A DNA stretch of 64,000 nt from Eustoma russellianum (taxonomy: Eukaryota; Streptophyta; Magnoliopsida; Gentianales; Gentianaceae), in assembly GCA_036186865.1 (NCBI GenBank), contig AP025069.1:18041447-18105446 (forward strand), written 5' to 3'. Within the stretch, counting starts at the first letter, position 1. Every line of letters starts with the position of its first letter. The position numbers and the translations under genes are program-made. The notes below the pieces were generated by a model that saw nothing but the letters and a program-made list of their open reading frames with translations, did not search any database and had not been told where the DNA came from. Positions 1-12,184 of this stretch are shown piece by piece.

Positions 1-150
1 TCAATTTCCCCTACTTTTAATGTTGCTGACCTCACCCCTTTCAACGATGACCTTTTTGATTCGAGGATGAATCCTTTTGAGGGGGGGTTGATGAGGATCA
101 AGAGTCCGATGAGGATCAAGGGTCCCATCAAGAGGTCAAAAGCCCTATGA
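1..150 (+). CDS. 3' end of CRM-B Gag-Pol, cut by the window edge
   Basis: Frame 1 opens at the window edge with the end of a Ty3/gypsy integrase (motif FNVADL, then DSRMNPFEGG) and reads through the polypurine tract into the LTR, stopping at 148-150. The same wording ends the B2 polyprotein near 54060 on the other strand. This is the last part of Pol after the GPY/F module. The rest of the element lies left of the window, so its coding state is unknown. The last 20 codons lie in the LTR; a second, better conserved frame starts there in another phase (see 90-260). Confidence 0.85.
   Translation, partial: SISPTFNVADLTPFNDDLFDSRMNPFEGGLMRIKSPMRIKGPIKRSKAL
79..88 (+). other. Polypurine tract of CRM-B element
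   Basis: A GAGGGGGGG run sits directly before the LTR start TGATGAGG. It would prime plus-strand DNA synthesis. In the coding frame bases 81-87 read G GGG GGG, which also fits the slippery heptamer pattern X XXY YYZ. Confidence 0.75.
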
Positions 151-260
151 CAAGAAGGAGGGCAAGAGAACTTTGTCATCAAGTTGCCACCTTCTTGTAC
201 AAGCATGTTCTAGATGAACCTAAGATTCCTTGCGTTCACTTCATTGAACCTTCACCTTGA
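90..260 (+). other. Open frame for the conserved LTR-encoded tail (CRM-B)
   Basis: From the GAT at 90 to the TGA at 258-260 the LTR is open for 56 codons in the phase -1 to Pol. It encodes a tail with PMTRRRAR, then FLYKHVLDEP, then VHFIEP. CRM-A Pol ends with a clearly related tail in frame (SMAKKLL, FLYRHEEDEP, VHWVYMIQ). Here the tail could join Pol only by a -1 shift, which the G-run at 81-87 would allow; that is inference. Confidence 0.5.
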
Positions 261-572
261 GTGTGTGTAAACGTGTGTGTGCCTTCTTTATCTTGAAGTT
301 TATCTTGTTTTCTTGTGATCTTTGTTTTATGTGTTTACTTTGTAGGAAAATTAGGTACATGGAAGATCCAAGTAAAATGAACGCCCAAAATGAGGAAGAT
401 TGCCGTGCGTCACAAAAAAGGAGACCAAATGAATGTTGTCTCGAAGAGAATATGTGTCTCCACCAAGAAAAACTCAAAGGTGTCCAAGATAGAATCTCTT
501 GATCAAATGGAAATCAAAATCATCTCCATTTATCCACAAGGGGCCGGCCATGCTTGAAGAAAAAGGATGATG

Positions 573-1120
573 ATCAAATTGAATTTAAATTCAAAGCCAA
601 ACTTGAATTTAAATTCAACCTTGATTTGAATTCAAGTTTCAATCAAATTGAGGGTTCAAATTCAAGATGAATTCAGCCAAATCAACCAGCCATCCACACG
701 CCATTTTTGAAGAGAAAGAAGGAGATAAAATCCAATTCAAATTGAATCCAAGTTTGAATTCAAATTCAAACTCAATTTGAATTCAAACTTCAACCATCTT
801 TTAAATTCAACTCTAGCCATATTATCATCATCAAAATCAGATTTCAAGACCTCTCTTGGACTTGTTATACACTGGAACAAAGGAAAGGATGTGCAAGAAA
901 CAAATTCAAAGTAAGCTCAAATTCATACTCAACTTGAATTCAAATTCACCCAACTTTTTGAATTCAAGTTCAGTCCTATCCTACTCATCAAATCAGCTCA
1001 ACAATGCCTCATTTGCTGAACAAATGCACGGCTGGAAAAGGAGGATTTCAACCAGATTTTAGCTAGGATTTTCAAGTTGTTTTTGAATTCAAATAGTTAG
1101 CAATTTCAAGTTCAATTCAA
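573..1120 (+). repeat. Palindrome-rich TTGAATTTAAATTCAA tract in CRM-B U3
   Basis: Many overlapping near-palindromes built from TTGAATTCAAA and TTGAATTTAAATTCAA occupy about half a kilobase of U3. The same tract appears in the reverse-oriented CRM-B LTRs. Short open frames within it have no protein character. Confidence 0.7.
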
Positions 1121-1180
1121 ATGTTTTTCTAGCTATTTCTTTTAGATAATATCTGATTATTTTGAAGTGTCTTAGGCATT

Positions 1181-1189
1181 TATAAATAG
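1181..1189 (+). promoter_or_regulatory. TATA box of CRM-B LTR
   Basis: TATAAATAG, followed by a GC-richer GGCCC stretch, lies about 340 bases before the LTR end. The equivalent TATAAATAG is present in B1 and B2. It probably marks the U3/R boundary just downstream. Confidence 0.6.
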
Positions 1190-1531
1190 GCCCTTTGGCC
1201 GAATTGTAACACCAACTTTTGATGAATAAGAATCCTTGATATTTCTTTCACTTTGTGCGAGACTTTGTTTTATTGGTTTTGCATTAAAAACCTAAGTTAA
1301 GATCCTTCAAAGTTGAGCATTTTGAAGGTGTTTCCATTGCTAAAAGGTGCCGTCCAGGAGGGCCACATTGGTTTGCCTGATCAACGACCATCTTGAAGTG
1401 TTTGTCTTGCTCACTTAATCCACACGTTTTATCACTAAGGAAGCAAGGGGAAGTCTTCTTCCTTGTGCCTAACCCTTTGTGAAGGATGTTTCGAAGGTGG
1501 AATTGTTGGAGCCTACGAGTTGCACGCATCA

Positions 1532-3240
1532 ATGCATCTTTGTTGGATATTCCGTAAATTCAAAGGCATATAGATGTTATGATCCTAAACTAGGCAAATC
1601 TTAGAATCCATTCATGTGAAATTTAATGAATTTGGTGAACTTGAAATGACTAAAGATTGTGATGATGTTTTTGAACTAAAACTCGTAATTGACGATATAA
1701 AAGAAAACACAGAACAACACGACACACCAGAAATGCATGAACACTTAGAAATGCATGAAAACTTAGAAAATAATCAACCAAGATGGCATAGGGATCATCC
1801 ACACGACCTTATCATAGGCGATATAACACAAGGTGTACGACCACATTGAAGAATAAATCCAGATGAAATAAATCAATTCCATGCTATGATATCCAAAACT
1901 GAACCCTAGAATATTTGATGCTTTGAATGATTCTTCGTGGATTGACGCTATTAATGATGAAAATCAATTCACAAGAAATGATGTGTGGGATTTAGTACCT
2001 AGACCACAAGATAAACAATAATAGGTATGAAATGGGTGTTTAGAAACAAAATGAATGAGGATGGTAAAGTGGTTAGAAACAAAGCTAGGCTTGTAGCACA
2101 AAGATATAATCAAGAAGAAGGAATAAACTATGATGAAACATTTGCACCTGTAGAACGATTAGAAGCTATATGATTACTACTTGCTATCGCTTGCATAAAG
2201 AATTTAAAACTTACCAAATGGACACAAAAAGTGCATTCTTAAATGGCTTTATACAACAAGTCTGTGTAAAACAACCACTTGGCTTTGAGGATATGAAATA
2301 TCCTAATCATGTATACAAGTTAAAGAAAGCACTATATGACTTAAAACAAGCTCCTAGAGCTTGGTACGATCGTTTCGCTATCTTTCTCTTAGAAAATGGA
2401 TTTAAGAGAGGAACCATCGACAGTACACTATTTCTAAAACAAGAAAAATCAGATTTACTTATTCTTCAAATTTATGTTGATGATTATTTTTGGATCTACT
2501 TGTGATACATTATAGAAGTTTGAAAATTGCATAAAATTTGAGTTTGAGATGTCGATGGTAGGCAAACTAAATTATTTTTTGGCTTGTAAATTAAGCAAAC
2601 TAGTAAAGGAATACATGTAAGCCAAGCAAAATATGTAAATGACATGATTAAAAAGTTTAAAAGCCATCTACCACCCATATGAGTATAGCAACTAAACTTG
2701 ATAAAGATGAAACTAGAAAAGACTTTTGACAACAGACTAATAGATCTATGATTGGTTCTTTGCTTTATCTGATTGCATGTACACCTAATATCATGTTTAG
2801 TGTTTGTATGTGTGCTCGTTTTCAAAGTAACGCTTAAAGTCTCACATTATAATGCTGTAAAAAGAATATTTTGGTACATTAAGCACACTCCCACAGTAAG
2901 TATTTGGTATGATGATAAAAACTCTGAATTCAATCTCATGCTTATATTGATGCTGATTACAGAGGATGTAAGGTAGATAGAAAAAGTACAAGCGGTACAT
3001 GTCAATTAATTGAAAATTCATTAATATCATGGTGTTCAAAGAAACAAGCTAGTGTAGCATTATCTACTACTGAGGCAGAATACATGGCACTAAGTGTTTG
3101 TTGCACATAGTTATTATGGCTAAAACAACAAATTTCAGACTTTGGAAAATTGTGAATAGAATTCATGTTGTACCCAACGAAAAATCATATTGTACTTGAG
3201 ACTCGTACAAAGTGAATTAATGAAAGGATGGATCCTTCAA
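1532..3240 (+). pseudogene. Decayed Ty1/copia pol (integrase end, RT, RNase H)
   Basis: Right after the CRM-B LTR the copia integrase signature GYSVNSKAYRCYDP appears, then LESIHVKFNE, HPHDLIIGD and QGVRPH, the usual integrase-RT linker. RT pieces follow: NDVWDLVPRPQ, GMKWVFRNKMNEDG, KARLVAQ, MDTKSAFLNG, LKKALYDLKQAPRAWYDRF and a damaged active site YVDDYFWIY. RNase H is recognisable as KKQASVALSTTEAEYMALS near 3040-3100. The order is copia (integrase before RT). Stops and frameshifts break it at about 1850, 2020, 2170, 2505 and later. The upstream gag, protease and integrase core were displaced to the left by the CRM-B insertion. Confidence 0.9.
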
Positions 3241-4298
3241 GCACATTTTAATAAGTTTTATTATTTCTTCTTTAATTAAATTTCCTTAAAGTAATATTAT
3301 AACAATTGATATAATTATACAAGTATGTATGATGAAGCATGTGAAATGACCATTTCTCCCTCCCAACCCTTAAGAATTTCAGCCATAAGGCCCTTAAAGG
3401 ACTTTAGAGTATTTTCCTTTATGAGAAGACTAGCCTTAATGGTCTTCTTAAAAGCAAGCCTAAAAGCTTAAACAACAAATTAAATATTATAAGTAAGGGT
3501 ATAAATATATAAGCATGTGTTATGAGATGTGTGAAATAACAAAATACCCTCCCCAACCCTCCGAGAAAATTTTGGCCAACATGAAGGGTTTCTAGAACCC
3601 TCCCCAATTTCTAATATTTCTAAATATTTATTTAGCTTACCATAAAATAAAAGAAATGCAAGCATGGGGACCAAAAGGTGGTTAACCTACTTTTCCTGCA
3701 ACCCTTGTCTCCTCTTTCTTGGACCCATGCGCCGGCCCCCTTCTTCTACCAAGGAGCCTTCTCCTTCTTAATTAGAAGCTCCATCTCCATCTCCAAGCCT
3801 CCACACTTCCAAGGAGTTCCCAAGCAAGACATTAAGGACCATTGAACACCTAAGCTACTCCATCACCATCATCATCCTTCCATACGGTTCCTAGGAGTTA
3901 GGAGACTCAAGGATATCTCCATCTTCAAGCTTCAAGATTCATCTAGTTAAGTTGCATGCTAAGCTTCTTAAATGAATTTCATTTGAGAGGATGAAGCTCA
4001 CATTGGCACCCCTTTTTCCTTGATAAAACCGTGACCCTCCTTGGTCACTAGGTGAGAATTGTTTCAAGCTACTAAGTGGTGCTAACACCCTGGTGGTTTG
4101 AACTCCTCTCAAGCCTCACTTTGGTAAGCTAATCTAGCCTTAATCTAGCTCTATTCTTCATTTAAAATGGTAGCTAATGATTCTTCCTTTTTCTCCCTCA
4201 AAACTGTATGCTATATGGAGTAATGGAGGAAAACTTCAATCTATTTCATCCAAGATTCAAGCTAAAGGAAGGTTTCTAGCTTAAAGAGGCAAGTATAC
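3241..4298. other. Unassigned non-coding DNA
   Basis: AT-rich DNA with no credible coding frame. Two imperfect repeats of a CCCTCCCAACCC plus AATTTnGCC segment lie at about 3345-3410 and 3540-3610, with a TATA-like ATAAATATATAA at about 3500. A stretch at about 30420-30610 in reverse complement is related, so this may be the LTR or leader of an unnamed element. The CRM-A array starts at 4299; TATAC precedes it. Confidence 0.4.
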
Positions 4299-5556
4299 TG
4301 ATGAGCTACAGCCTAACCTTGTGGATACAAACACTGACGTTGACACCTCGATGCCCCACACAGGTCCCATGACAAGGAGTATGGCTAAGAAATTGTTACA
4401 ATGTGTTGAATCATTTCTTTACAGGCATGAAGAGGATGAGCCAAGCAAAGATGATGTCCATTGGGTTTATATGATACAAGCTATGATTTAGTTATATCCA
4501 AAACGTGTTGTACATATCTTTAGTTGTTCTTTTATTATTGTTGGTTTGTTAACTTTGTTTTAGGATAGTTTGTGTTGTATTCTTGCCTTATCTTTCAGGT
4601 ACACGTTTTAGCTTGAAGATGCAATTCAAACCTGAAATTTTGTCCAAGCAAAGAGGTGACAAACAAGTAGCTTACAAGCAAGGAGGTGATAAGCAAGTAG
4701 GTTACAAACAAGGAGGTGATAAGCAAGTAGCTTACAAGCAAGGAGGTGACAAGCAATCATGTCAAACTCAAGGCTTGTCCTCCACGCAAATAGTGAGCAA
4801 AACAAGCTGCTCAAAGCTTTAACCAATGAGAAGAAGTCTTGCAAATGTTCAAGCCAATCACACTCAAGTTGAAGACAAGAAAACAAGCTGCACAAAGATT
4901 CATCCAATCAAAATGCTTGAGGGAAACCGTTGGGCTAAGGAATGAGAAGGTTTGAATATTCAAAGACAACTTGCAACCAATCAAAGGCCTTTCTCAAGCA
5001 AGCTGCTACCTATCTAAGCCAATCAAATTGATCAAAGGAGGAAGGCTGGAAAAGAGGTTAAACACACGAAGGCAACCAGCCTTTTGGAACCAAAAGTTGC
5101 TCAAACAATTTCCAAGCAAAGCATGTCATTTTAGTCTAGTATTTTGTATATTAAATCTTGTACTTCTTAGCATTTTCGTTGGTTATAAGTAGAGCTAGAA
5201 CCAGATTGTAAATACAACCATTATCAATATACATTTCAACCAGAATTTCCTTCAAGGAGTTATCAACATTTCAAGTTGAAGTCTAAAGCCACTTACGGTT
5301 TTCTCTTAAGTTCCTAGCCTTGAACTTGTTAGTATTTGCTTCATCTTTTGGTTTACAAGCATCTTAAGGTCTCTTGAGGTTTTAGATGTGTTGGAGTGCC
5401 AAAGAGGGAGAGGTGTTGGCATAGATTGAGCCAAGAACAACGGTTAAAGATCAAGGGGTATCTTGGAGATGTTCTTTGACATAGCTTGTGTTCAAATCAG
5501 TTTGGAATAGGAGACAAAGTCCTTGGCAAAGTTTCTAGCCTTCGTTTGGCTCATCA
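4299..5556 (+). repeat. CRM-A 5' LTR of copy A1
   Basis: TGATGAG...CTCATCA with terminal inverted heptamers. The first 190 or so bases encode the Pol tail (PMTRSMAKKLL, FLYRHEEDEP) ending in TAG near 4491. An in-frame 30-bp repeat follows at about 4645-4755. TATAAGTAG at 5184-5192 is the likely TATA box. Primer-binding site follows after two bases. Confidence 0.93.
4645..4755 (+). repeat. 30-bp tandem repeat in CRM-A LTR
   Basis: About three and a half copies of AGGTGATAAGCAAGTAGCTTACAAGCAAGG. The unit is a multiple of three and reads as repeated GDKQVAYKQG, but it lies after the Pol stop and has no start of its own that I trust. Copy number differs between LTRs: A1/A2 have the most, A3, A4 and N2 about two. 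Confidence 0.8.
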
Positions 5557-5558
5557 AG

Positions 5559-5570
5559 TGGTATCAGAGC
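5559..5570 (+). other. Primer-binding site of copy A1
   Basis: TGGTATCAGAGC two bases after the LTR end. It is complementary to the 3' end of plant initiator-methionine tRNA, the minus-strand primer for many plant gypsy and copia elements. Confidence 0.9.
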
Positions 5571-7305
5571 TTTGGTTAGTCTTCTATTCAAGTTTACATT
5601 GATTAAATTTGCATATGAATGCTGCCCAACCGTGTGTTAAACTGATTTCTATTGCGTTAGTTGCTGTTTGTTTAGGTAGTTAGCTTTTGTTTTAAAGTGC
5701 TTGTTAGATAGTATACTATAGTATGGTAAATTAGTTAAGTGTCAAACCGAAAACACCCCACATAAAAACAACTTAGACTAGACATAGTGTTGTTAGGAGC
5801 TGTTTGCATAGTTTGGAACAAAACCGTGTGTGAAGCTGATTGTTCTTGTTTAATTTAGCTTAGTTGATCTTCATTAGACCTTAATCTAGTAGCTTAAGTG
5901 TTAGTTTAGTTGTATCCTTAAAAGAGAAAACTTGAACACAAAATAGATTAGTTGGTAGTTAGCTTGTAATCAAGTAGTTAAAATTCTGTTGTAGTAACTT
6001 TTGTGCAAACTGTCCAAAACGTTTTAGTGCTGCCTTGTTTAGCTTAGTTAGACTAGATTACAACATAGTTTAAGTGTTTAGATGTTTGTTTAGTTTAGCT
6101 CAAGAAAACCGAAAACCAAAGAACCAAAACAAAGTAGTTTTAGCTAGTAAGTGTGCTACCTACTTCAAGAGACATACGTTTGAACATCAACCCTTGCATC
6201 TAGTGTCATTTTTTAGAATCTGATTGCATCATACAAACAAAAACCAAACAAAAAACAAGTAGGATAGATCACTTAAAAACCAAACAAAACAAGATAGCCT
6301 AGTTGCATCAAAACTGATTTTCCATTAGTTGTTAGTAACCAGCCTTTGTAAACTTCATTTAGGCACAACTAAGTTGCATTTATCCATATTAGAATTAGTT
6401 AGAATCACTTGCATCAAAAAAGAAAAGAAAAGGAACAAACAAAACCAAAACCGTGTGGATAAAACAACTTTTAAAGCTCATTTGAAATCTTGGTACATGC
6501 TAATAGCTTTATCTTTTTGTTGATTTCAATTGTTTCAAACAACTTGTTGGACTTAGATATATTCTGGAAGTTAGGAATTGTTTAAGCCCCACATTGTTAA
6601 AGAGCTATCCAATTGTTGTTTTAGATCAATTCTGAACTTACATTGCACTGTATACAATTTGAACTTGTTGTAATTGTGATTGAATTCTCACTACATAGTG
6701 TTTAGCCGTGTTGTGTACGAGGAACTTTCAAATTCCAAATACAACAAACCTTGTGCAATTAAAGGCCGTGGGCAATGTCTCATGTAGGCCGTGAGGAGTA
6801 GTCTCACAACAATCAAGCAAACCATCCAAAGAAAGAAAATTAAGCTTGATTGAGAAATACGCGAGAGAAAAGCCAATATTTGTCAACAAGTAAGAGGCAA
6901 GACAAGAGAGAATTGCACAAGAAAGCCAAGTGAGGAAAAAGCCCAAAGATAAACGTTGCAAAAAGGAAAATCCCGTGCAAAAAAGAAAGAAAGTCCCAAA
7001 CCAAACCCCAAAGTGTGTTGTGAAATATTGAAAGTTTCTAAAGCAAACCCTTGCTAGCACTTTGTTTGTGTGTCTTTACTTTCACTTTACTACAATTGAT
7101 AATTGCATATGCTGTAAAGTAAATTGAGGGATTGTCTTAAACAACCCCGTAGATTTCATTCAGCCGAACAACAACTTGACTTCTGTGATTTACTTGGATC
7201 TTTAGGAAAATAGTCCAAATTGCTGTTTTGAACAATTGTCAACATAAAGTAGAGTATTTGCATCTTGTCAATATTTTAAATTGGTTTTGAGATTGTTTTT
7301 GAATC
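5571..7305 (+). other. Long untranslated leader of copy A1
   Basis: About 1.7 kb lies between the primer-binding site and the gag start, with no open frame of note. It is rich in TTAGTT and AACAAAAACC stretches. The part at 6730-7060 holds conserved blocks found in all CRM-A copies, including a small hairpin GTGAG-loop-CTCAC at 6791-6807 that N2 also keeps. Packaging and dimerisation signals would be expected here. Confidence 0.7.
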
Positions 7306-10300
7306 ATGGGTCCCCAACAGAAAGATAATGCACCATCCCCGTCCCCATCTACTCCTTTCCATCCCCAGTCCCTGTTACCCTAGAGAATATACAGCAAACA
7401 CTCACTTTCCTTGTTAATCAGTTTGGTTTAATGAGAAGTGACATAGAGGATAACAAACAAAGGATAAACAACGTAGAAAAGCCAACCTCAGATCAAAAGG
7501 AACCTAGTATACCTTTTCAAGAAGGCACCTCTTATGGTAATGAGTCTCTGTTCAACCTAGAAGAGTCACATCACATAGAGGTAGAGGTCGAGGTAGTAAT
7601 GGTGGTCGTAGGAACATTTCTTTTGAGGAGAGATTTGATTATCTCCCTGAGTACAATGAAGAACACTATCCGGAAGAACGGTATGATGAACGTCAACCTG
7701 ATAGAAATGAACATCTTGAAGAAGAGTTCATTACTACTAAACTGACGATACCCTCCTTCCAAGGGAAAAGTGATCCTGAAGCTTATCTGCAATGGGAAAC
7801 AAAAGTAGATCATATGTATTCTTGCACTAACTATTCTGAATTGGCCAAAGTGCGGTATGCAACTTTTGAATTTGTAGATTATGCTTTACTCTGGTGGGAG
7901 CAATTGCAGAACACCAGGAGAGAACAAGACAGCCCCCTGTTGTTACTTGGTCCGACTGAAACAAGAGATGAGGAAGAGATTCATATCTCCTTCCTATGAG
8001 AGCGTATTTCCAGAAATTACAACAACTTTCTCAAGGTAATAGATCTGTTGATGAATTTTATAAAGAATTAGAACATCTGCTTACCAGGGCTAACATAGAA
8101 GAAGCTGAGGAAGCCACAATGGCTAGATTTCTAGCTGGCTTGAACAAAGAGATTGCATTCAAGGTGGAACTCACACCTTACTCTGATCTGGCTTCTATGG
8201 TTCACATTGCTGAGAAAGTGGAAAGACAATTGAAGGTAAAAACTTCTAACCCTTCTTTTCGGACTAATCCTTTGAGTTTTCCTAGAACACAGCCCAGGAC
8301 GCCTTTCCGTCCACAACAAGGTCAAGGCCGTGGATTCCAAGGAAAATCAACCCAGAACATCCAAAATCGTCCAAAGTTTCCAATCCCTGATAAAGGCAAA
8401 GCCAAGGTGGAAGGTACGCCTAATGTTAAGACTCGTGATATTCAATGTTTTAAATGCTTAGGAAAAGGTCATTTTGCTAATCAATGTCCCAACCCTAAAC
8501 GCATCATGTTTATTGAAGAGTCTAATGAGTATTATTCTGAGGAAGAATTGGAAGAGAATGAGAAAACAAAGAAATTGAGCAAACGTGTGAGGAAGAAGAA
8601 GAGATTAGTGAAGAGACTAATGAGTGTGAAACAAAAGAGTTCTTAGTTGTCCGTCGAGCCCTAAGTGCCCAAATTAAAACTGAAGAACCTGACATACAAA
8701 GAGAGAACATATTCCACATTCACTGTATGGTTAAAAGAAAGTCTGCACTTTAATCATTGACTCCGGTTCATGTACCAATGTGGCAAGTTTTGAACTTGTT
8801 AGGAAACTTGAGTTACCTTTATTGAATCACCCCCATCCTTATAGACTTACGTGGCTTAATGAGTGTGGTGAAGTTAAAGTAACAAAGCAAGTCCTAATTT
8901 CTTTATCAATCGGTGGGTATTTTGCTTGAGGTGTTATGTGATGTAGCCCCTATGCAATCAAGTCATATCTTATTAGGTAGACCGTGGCAATTTGACAACA
9001 AGGTTACTTATGATGGTTACCTAAATAGATATTCCTTTAGGCATAACAACAAGCTGTTCAAATTAAATGCCTGCCCCCCCACAAAGTTTTGAGGATCAAC
9101 AACGCATCTTAAAAAGTCATAATGATCCAAAAGAAAAGGAATTGGAGAGGATTTTCATCAAAGAAAACCAACTAAGAAGTTCTCATCTTAAGTTGAACCA
9201 AAAGAAAACAAGTTTCTGCTGAACCATCTAAAGAAAAGCGCATTCTTTGCATCTCAAAGTGAGGTATTCCATGCTATCAATTCAAAGAAAACTGTTTATA
9301 TCTTGCTTTACAAAGAAACTCTATTCTCTTCATCTGACATACCATCTACTTTACCAAGTGAAGTTGCATCTTTACTTCAAGAATTTTCTAGCTTGTTTCC
9401 TGAAGGAGATCCCCCAGGTTTACCACCTCTAAGAGGCATTGAACATCAAATAGATTTCGTTCCAGGAGCTGTTCTGCCAAACAGACCTGCCTATAGAGCC
9501 AATCCAGAGGAAACTAAGGAAATCCAAAAGCAAGTTGAGGAACTATTGACCCAGGGTAAAGTAAAAGAGAGTATGAGTCCTTGTGCTGTTCCTGTTATCA
9601 TTGTCCCTAAGAAAGATGGAACTTGGAGAATGTGTACTGACTGTAGAGCCATCAATAAGATCACTGTGAAGTATAGATACCCTATTCCTAGGTTGGATGA
9701 CATGTTGGATATGTTGTATGGGTCTAGGTGTTTAGCAAAGTAGATCTTAAGCAAGGCTATTTCCAAGTGAGAATTAGGGAAGGTGATGAATGGAAAACGC
9801 CTTTAAGACTAAATTTGGATTGTACGAATGGTTAGTTATGCCCTTTGGTTTAACCAACGCCCCTAGTACTTTCATGAGGTTAATGAATGAGGTCTTAAGG
9901 AAATTCATAGGGAAATTTGTAGTAGTTTACTTTGATGACATTCTTATCTACTCCAAAACCCTAAGTGAACACCTGAACCATCTAAGAGCTGTTTTTGCCA
10001 CCCTACAGAAAGAAGAGTTATATGCTAATTTCAAGAAGTGTTCTTTCTGTCTGGAGAAGGTTACATTCTTAGGATTTGTGATTAGTGCTGAAGGAATTGA
10101 AATGGACCAAGAGAAAGTTAAATCCATAACTGAGTGGCCAACCCCTAATCTGCTGGAGATATTAGGAGTTTTCATGGATTAGCTAGCTTCTATAGACGTT
10201 TTGTGAAGGATTTCTCTACCTAGCTGCACCCTTGAATGAGTTAGTCAAGAAAGATGTAAGATTTGAATGGGGAGAATCACAACAACAAGCCTTTGAGGAA

Positions 10301-12184
10301 CTTAAGAAACGTCTAACTTCTGCACCTATCCTGAGATTGCCCAACTTTGATGAAATGTTTGAAGTTGAATGTGATGCCAGTGGAGTTGGCATTGGAGCTG
10401 TATTGCATCAAGGTAACAAACCTGTTGCCTACTTTAGTGAGAAACTGAAAGGAGCTTCCATAAATTATTCAACCTATGATAAAGAATTGTATGCCCTTGT
10501 CCGTTCATTACAAACTTGGCAACATTATCTGCAACCTAAGGAATTTGTGATTCATACTGATCATGAGAGCCTTAAGTATCTAAAAGGTCAAGGAAAATTG
10601 AATAAAAGACATGCCAAATGGGTTGAATACATTGAACAATTCCCTTATGTAATCAAGTATAAGCAAGGCGAAAGAAAATGTTGTTGCTGATGCCTTATCT
10701 CGTCGCTATACTTTGATTACTACTCTTTCATGTAACATGTTTGGTTTTGAGTCTATCAAAGAGATGTATCATTCTGATCATGACTTTAGTTCTATATATC
10801 AAGCATGCACTGATTCCCTTTTGCTAAATATTACTTGCATGATGGTTACTTGTTTTAAAGAACATAAGTTATGTGTACCAATGTGTTCATTAAGAGAGTT
10901 GTTGATAAAAGAAGCTCATGGAGGAGGATTAATGGGTCATTTTGGCTCGTTAAAAACATTGGAAACACTTAAGGAACATTTCTTCTGGCCACATATGAGA
11001 GCACATGTTGATAAGGTATGTGACCAATGTATTACTTGCAAGCAAGCAAAGTCTAGAACACAACCACATGGATTATACACTCCTTTATCTGTTCCAACTC
11101 ACCTTGGACTGATATTTCTATGGACTTTGTATTGGGATTGCCTCGATCCAAAACTGGTAAAGATAGCATCTTTGTTTTGTTGATAGATTTTCCAAAATGG
11201 CACATTTCATTGCATGTAAGAAAGTTGATGATGCTATTCATATTGCTGATTTGTTCTTTAAGGAGATTGTTAGATTGCATGGCATGCCACGTACGATTGT
11301 TAGTGATAGAGATACAAAGTTTCTAAGTCATTTCTGGCGAGTTTTGTGGAGTAAACTTGGTACTAAATTGTTATTTTCTACAACTGCTCACCCACAAACC
11401 GATGGTCAAACTGAAGTTGTTAATAGAACTTTGTCTCAACTGTTACGTGTTGTCATTCAAAAGAACTTAAAGAATTGGGAAGATTGCTTAGCTTATATTG
11501 AGTTTGTACAATAGAGTTGTTCATAGTGGAACATTGCATTCTCCTTTTGAAGTTGTTTATGGCTTTAACCCTTTGTCCCCGCTTGATCTTGTTCCCATAC
11601 CTGTTCATGAACGTGTTAGTTTAGATGGTGAACGAAAAGCAAAACTTGTGAAAGAATTGCATGAAAAGGTTAAGTCACAACTTGAAGCTAAGAATAAAGT
11701 GTATGCCAATAGAGCCAACAGGAATCGTAAAGTTGTTATATTTGAACCTGGTGATCTTGTTTGGTTACACTTGAGGAAAGAAAGATTCCCTAAGGAAAGG
11801 GACTCAAAATTGAAGCCAAGAGGCGATGGACCGTTCAAAGTGTTGAAACGGCTTGGTGATAATGCCTATGTTCTCGATCTTCCTGAAGAAAGGTATGGTC
11901 CTATCTCTAAAACTTTTAATGTTGCTGACCTTTCTCCGTTTAGTATTGATTCAGATTCGAGGACGAATCCTTTTCAAGTGGGAGGGAATGATGAGCTACA
12001 GCCTAACCTTGTGGATACAAACACTGACGTTGACACCTCGATGCCCCACACAGGTCCCATGACAAGGAGTATGGCTAAGAAATTGTTACAATGTGTTGAA
12101 TCATTTCTTTACAGGCATGAAGAGGATGATGAGCCAAGCAAAGATGATGTCCATTGGGTTTATATGATACAAGCTATGATTTAG
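7306..12184 (+). pseudogene. CRM-A Gag-Pol of copy A1, broken by many small indels
   Basis: Starts MGPQQKDN as in intact A3. Recognisable in order are the Gag domain (YALLWWEQL, FLAGLNKEIAF), CCHC knuckle CFKCLGKGHFANQC, protease DSGS, RT with VVYFDDILIY near 9930, RNase H with ECDASG, integrase HHCC and DDE with HPQTDGQTE, GPY/F module GDGPFKV, and the LTR-encoded tail. Relative to A3 there are at least a dozen 1-2 base gains or losses, for example near 7350, 7920, 8560, 8730, 8930, 9070, 9735, 9797, 10150, 10670, 10820, 11095 and 11505. Substitutions are few by comparison. The frame shifts could be sequencing errors instead of true decay. The stop lies inside the next LTR. Confidence 0.9.

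Larger units (their letters stand above)
89..1531 (+). repeat. CRM-B 3' LTR
   Basis: Starts TGATGAGGATC after the polypurine tract and ends GTTGCACGCATCA, the same ends as the LTRs of B1 and B2 in reverse complement. No primer-binding site follows; copia integrase sequence starts at once, so this is the right end of an insertion. U3 carries a TATA box at 1181-1189. Compared with other CRM-B LTRs, the 13-bp CATTCTCTTGAAA array is absent and a unique segment (about 360-500) stands in its place. An 18-bp unit is doubled at the LTR start. Confidence 0.9.

Noticed and set aside
3419..3674. Overlapping short minus-strand frames at 3419-3674
   Set aside because: AT-rich low-complexity translation with no motif; the region is repeat-like.
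4575..4610. Strong splice-acceptor look (TTATCTTTCAG then GTACACG) in CRM-A LTRs
   Set aside because: No matching donor or downstream frame could be supported; kept only as a remark.
4645..4755. CRISPR-like look of the 30-bp repeat
   Set aside because: Units are directly adjacent with no spacers, inside a plant LTR.
4583..4822. Repeated 79-codon frame with GDKQVAYKQGG repeats (also near 12277 and 20000)
   Set aside because: It is the 30-bp repeat part of CRM-A LTRs, after the Pol stop, with stops in other LTR copies.
5559..5570. tRNA-like match TGGTATCAGAGC
   Set aside because: Only 12 bases complementary to a tRNA end, at LTR borders: primer-binding sites, not tRNA genes.
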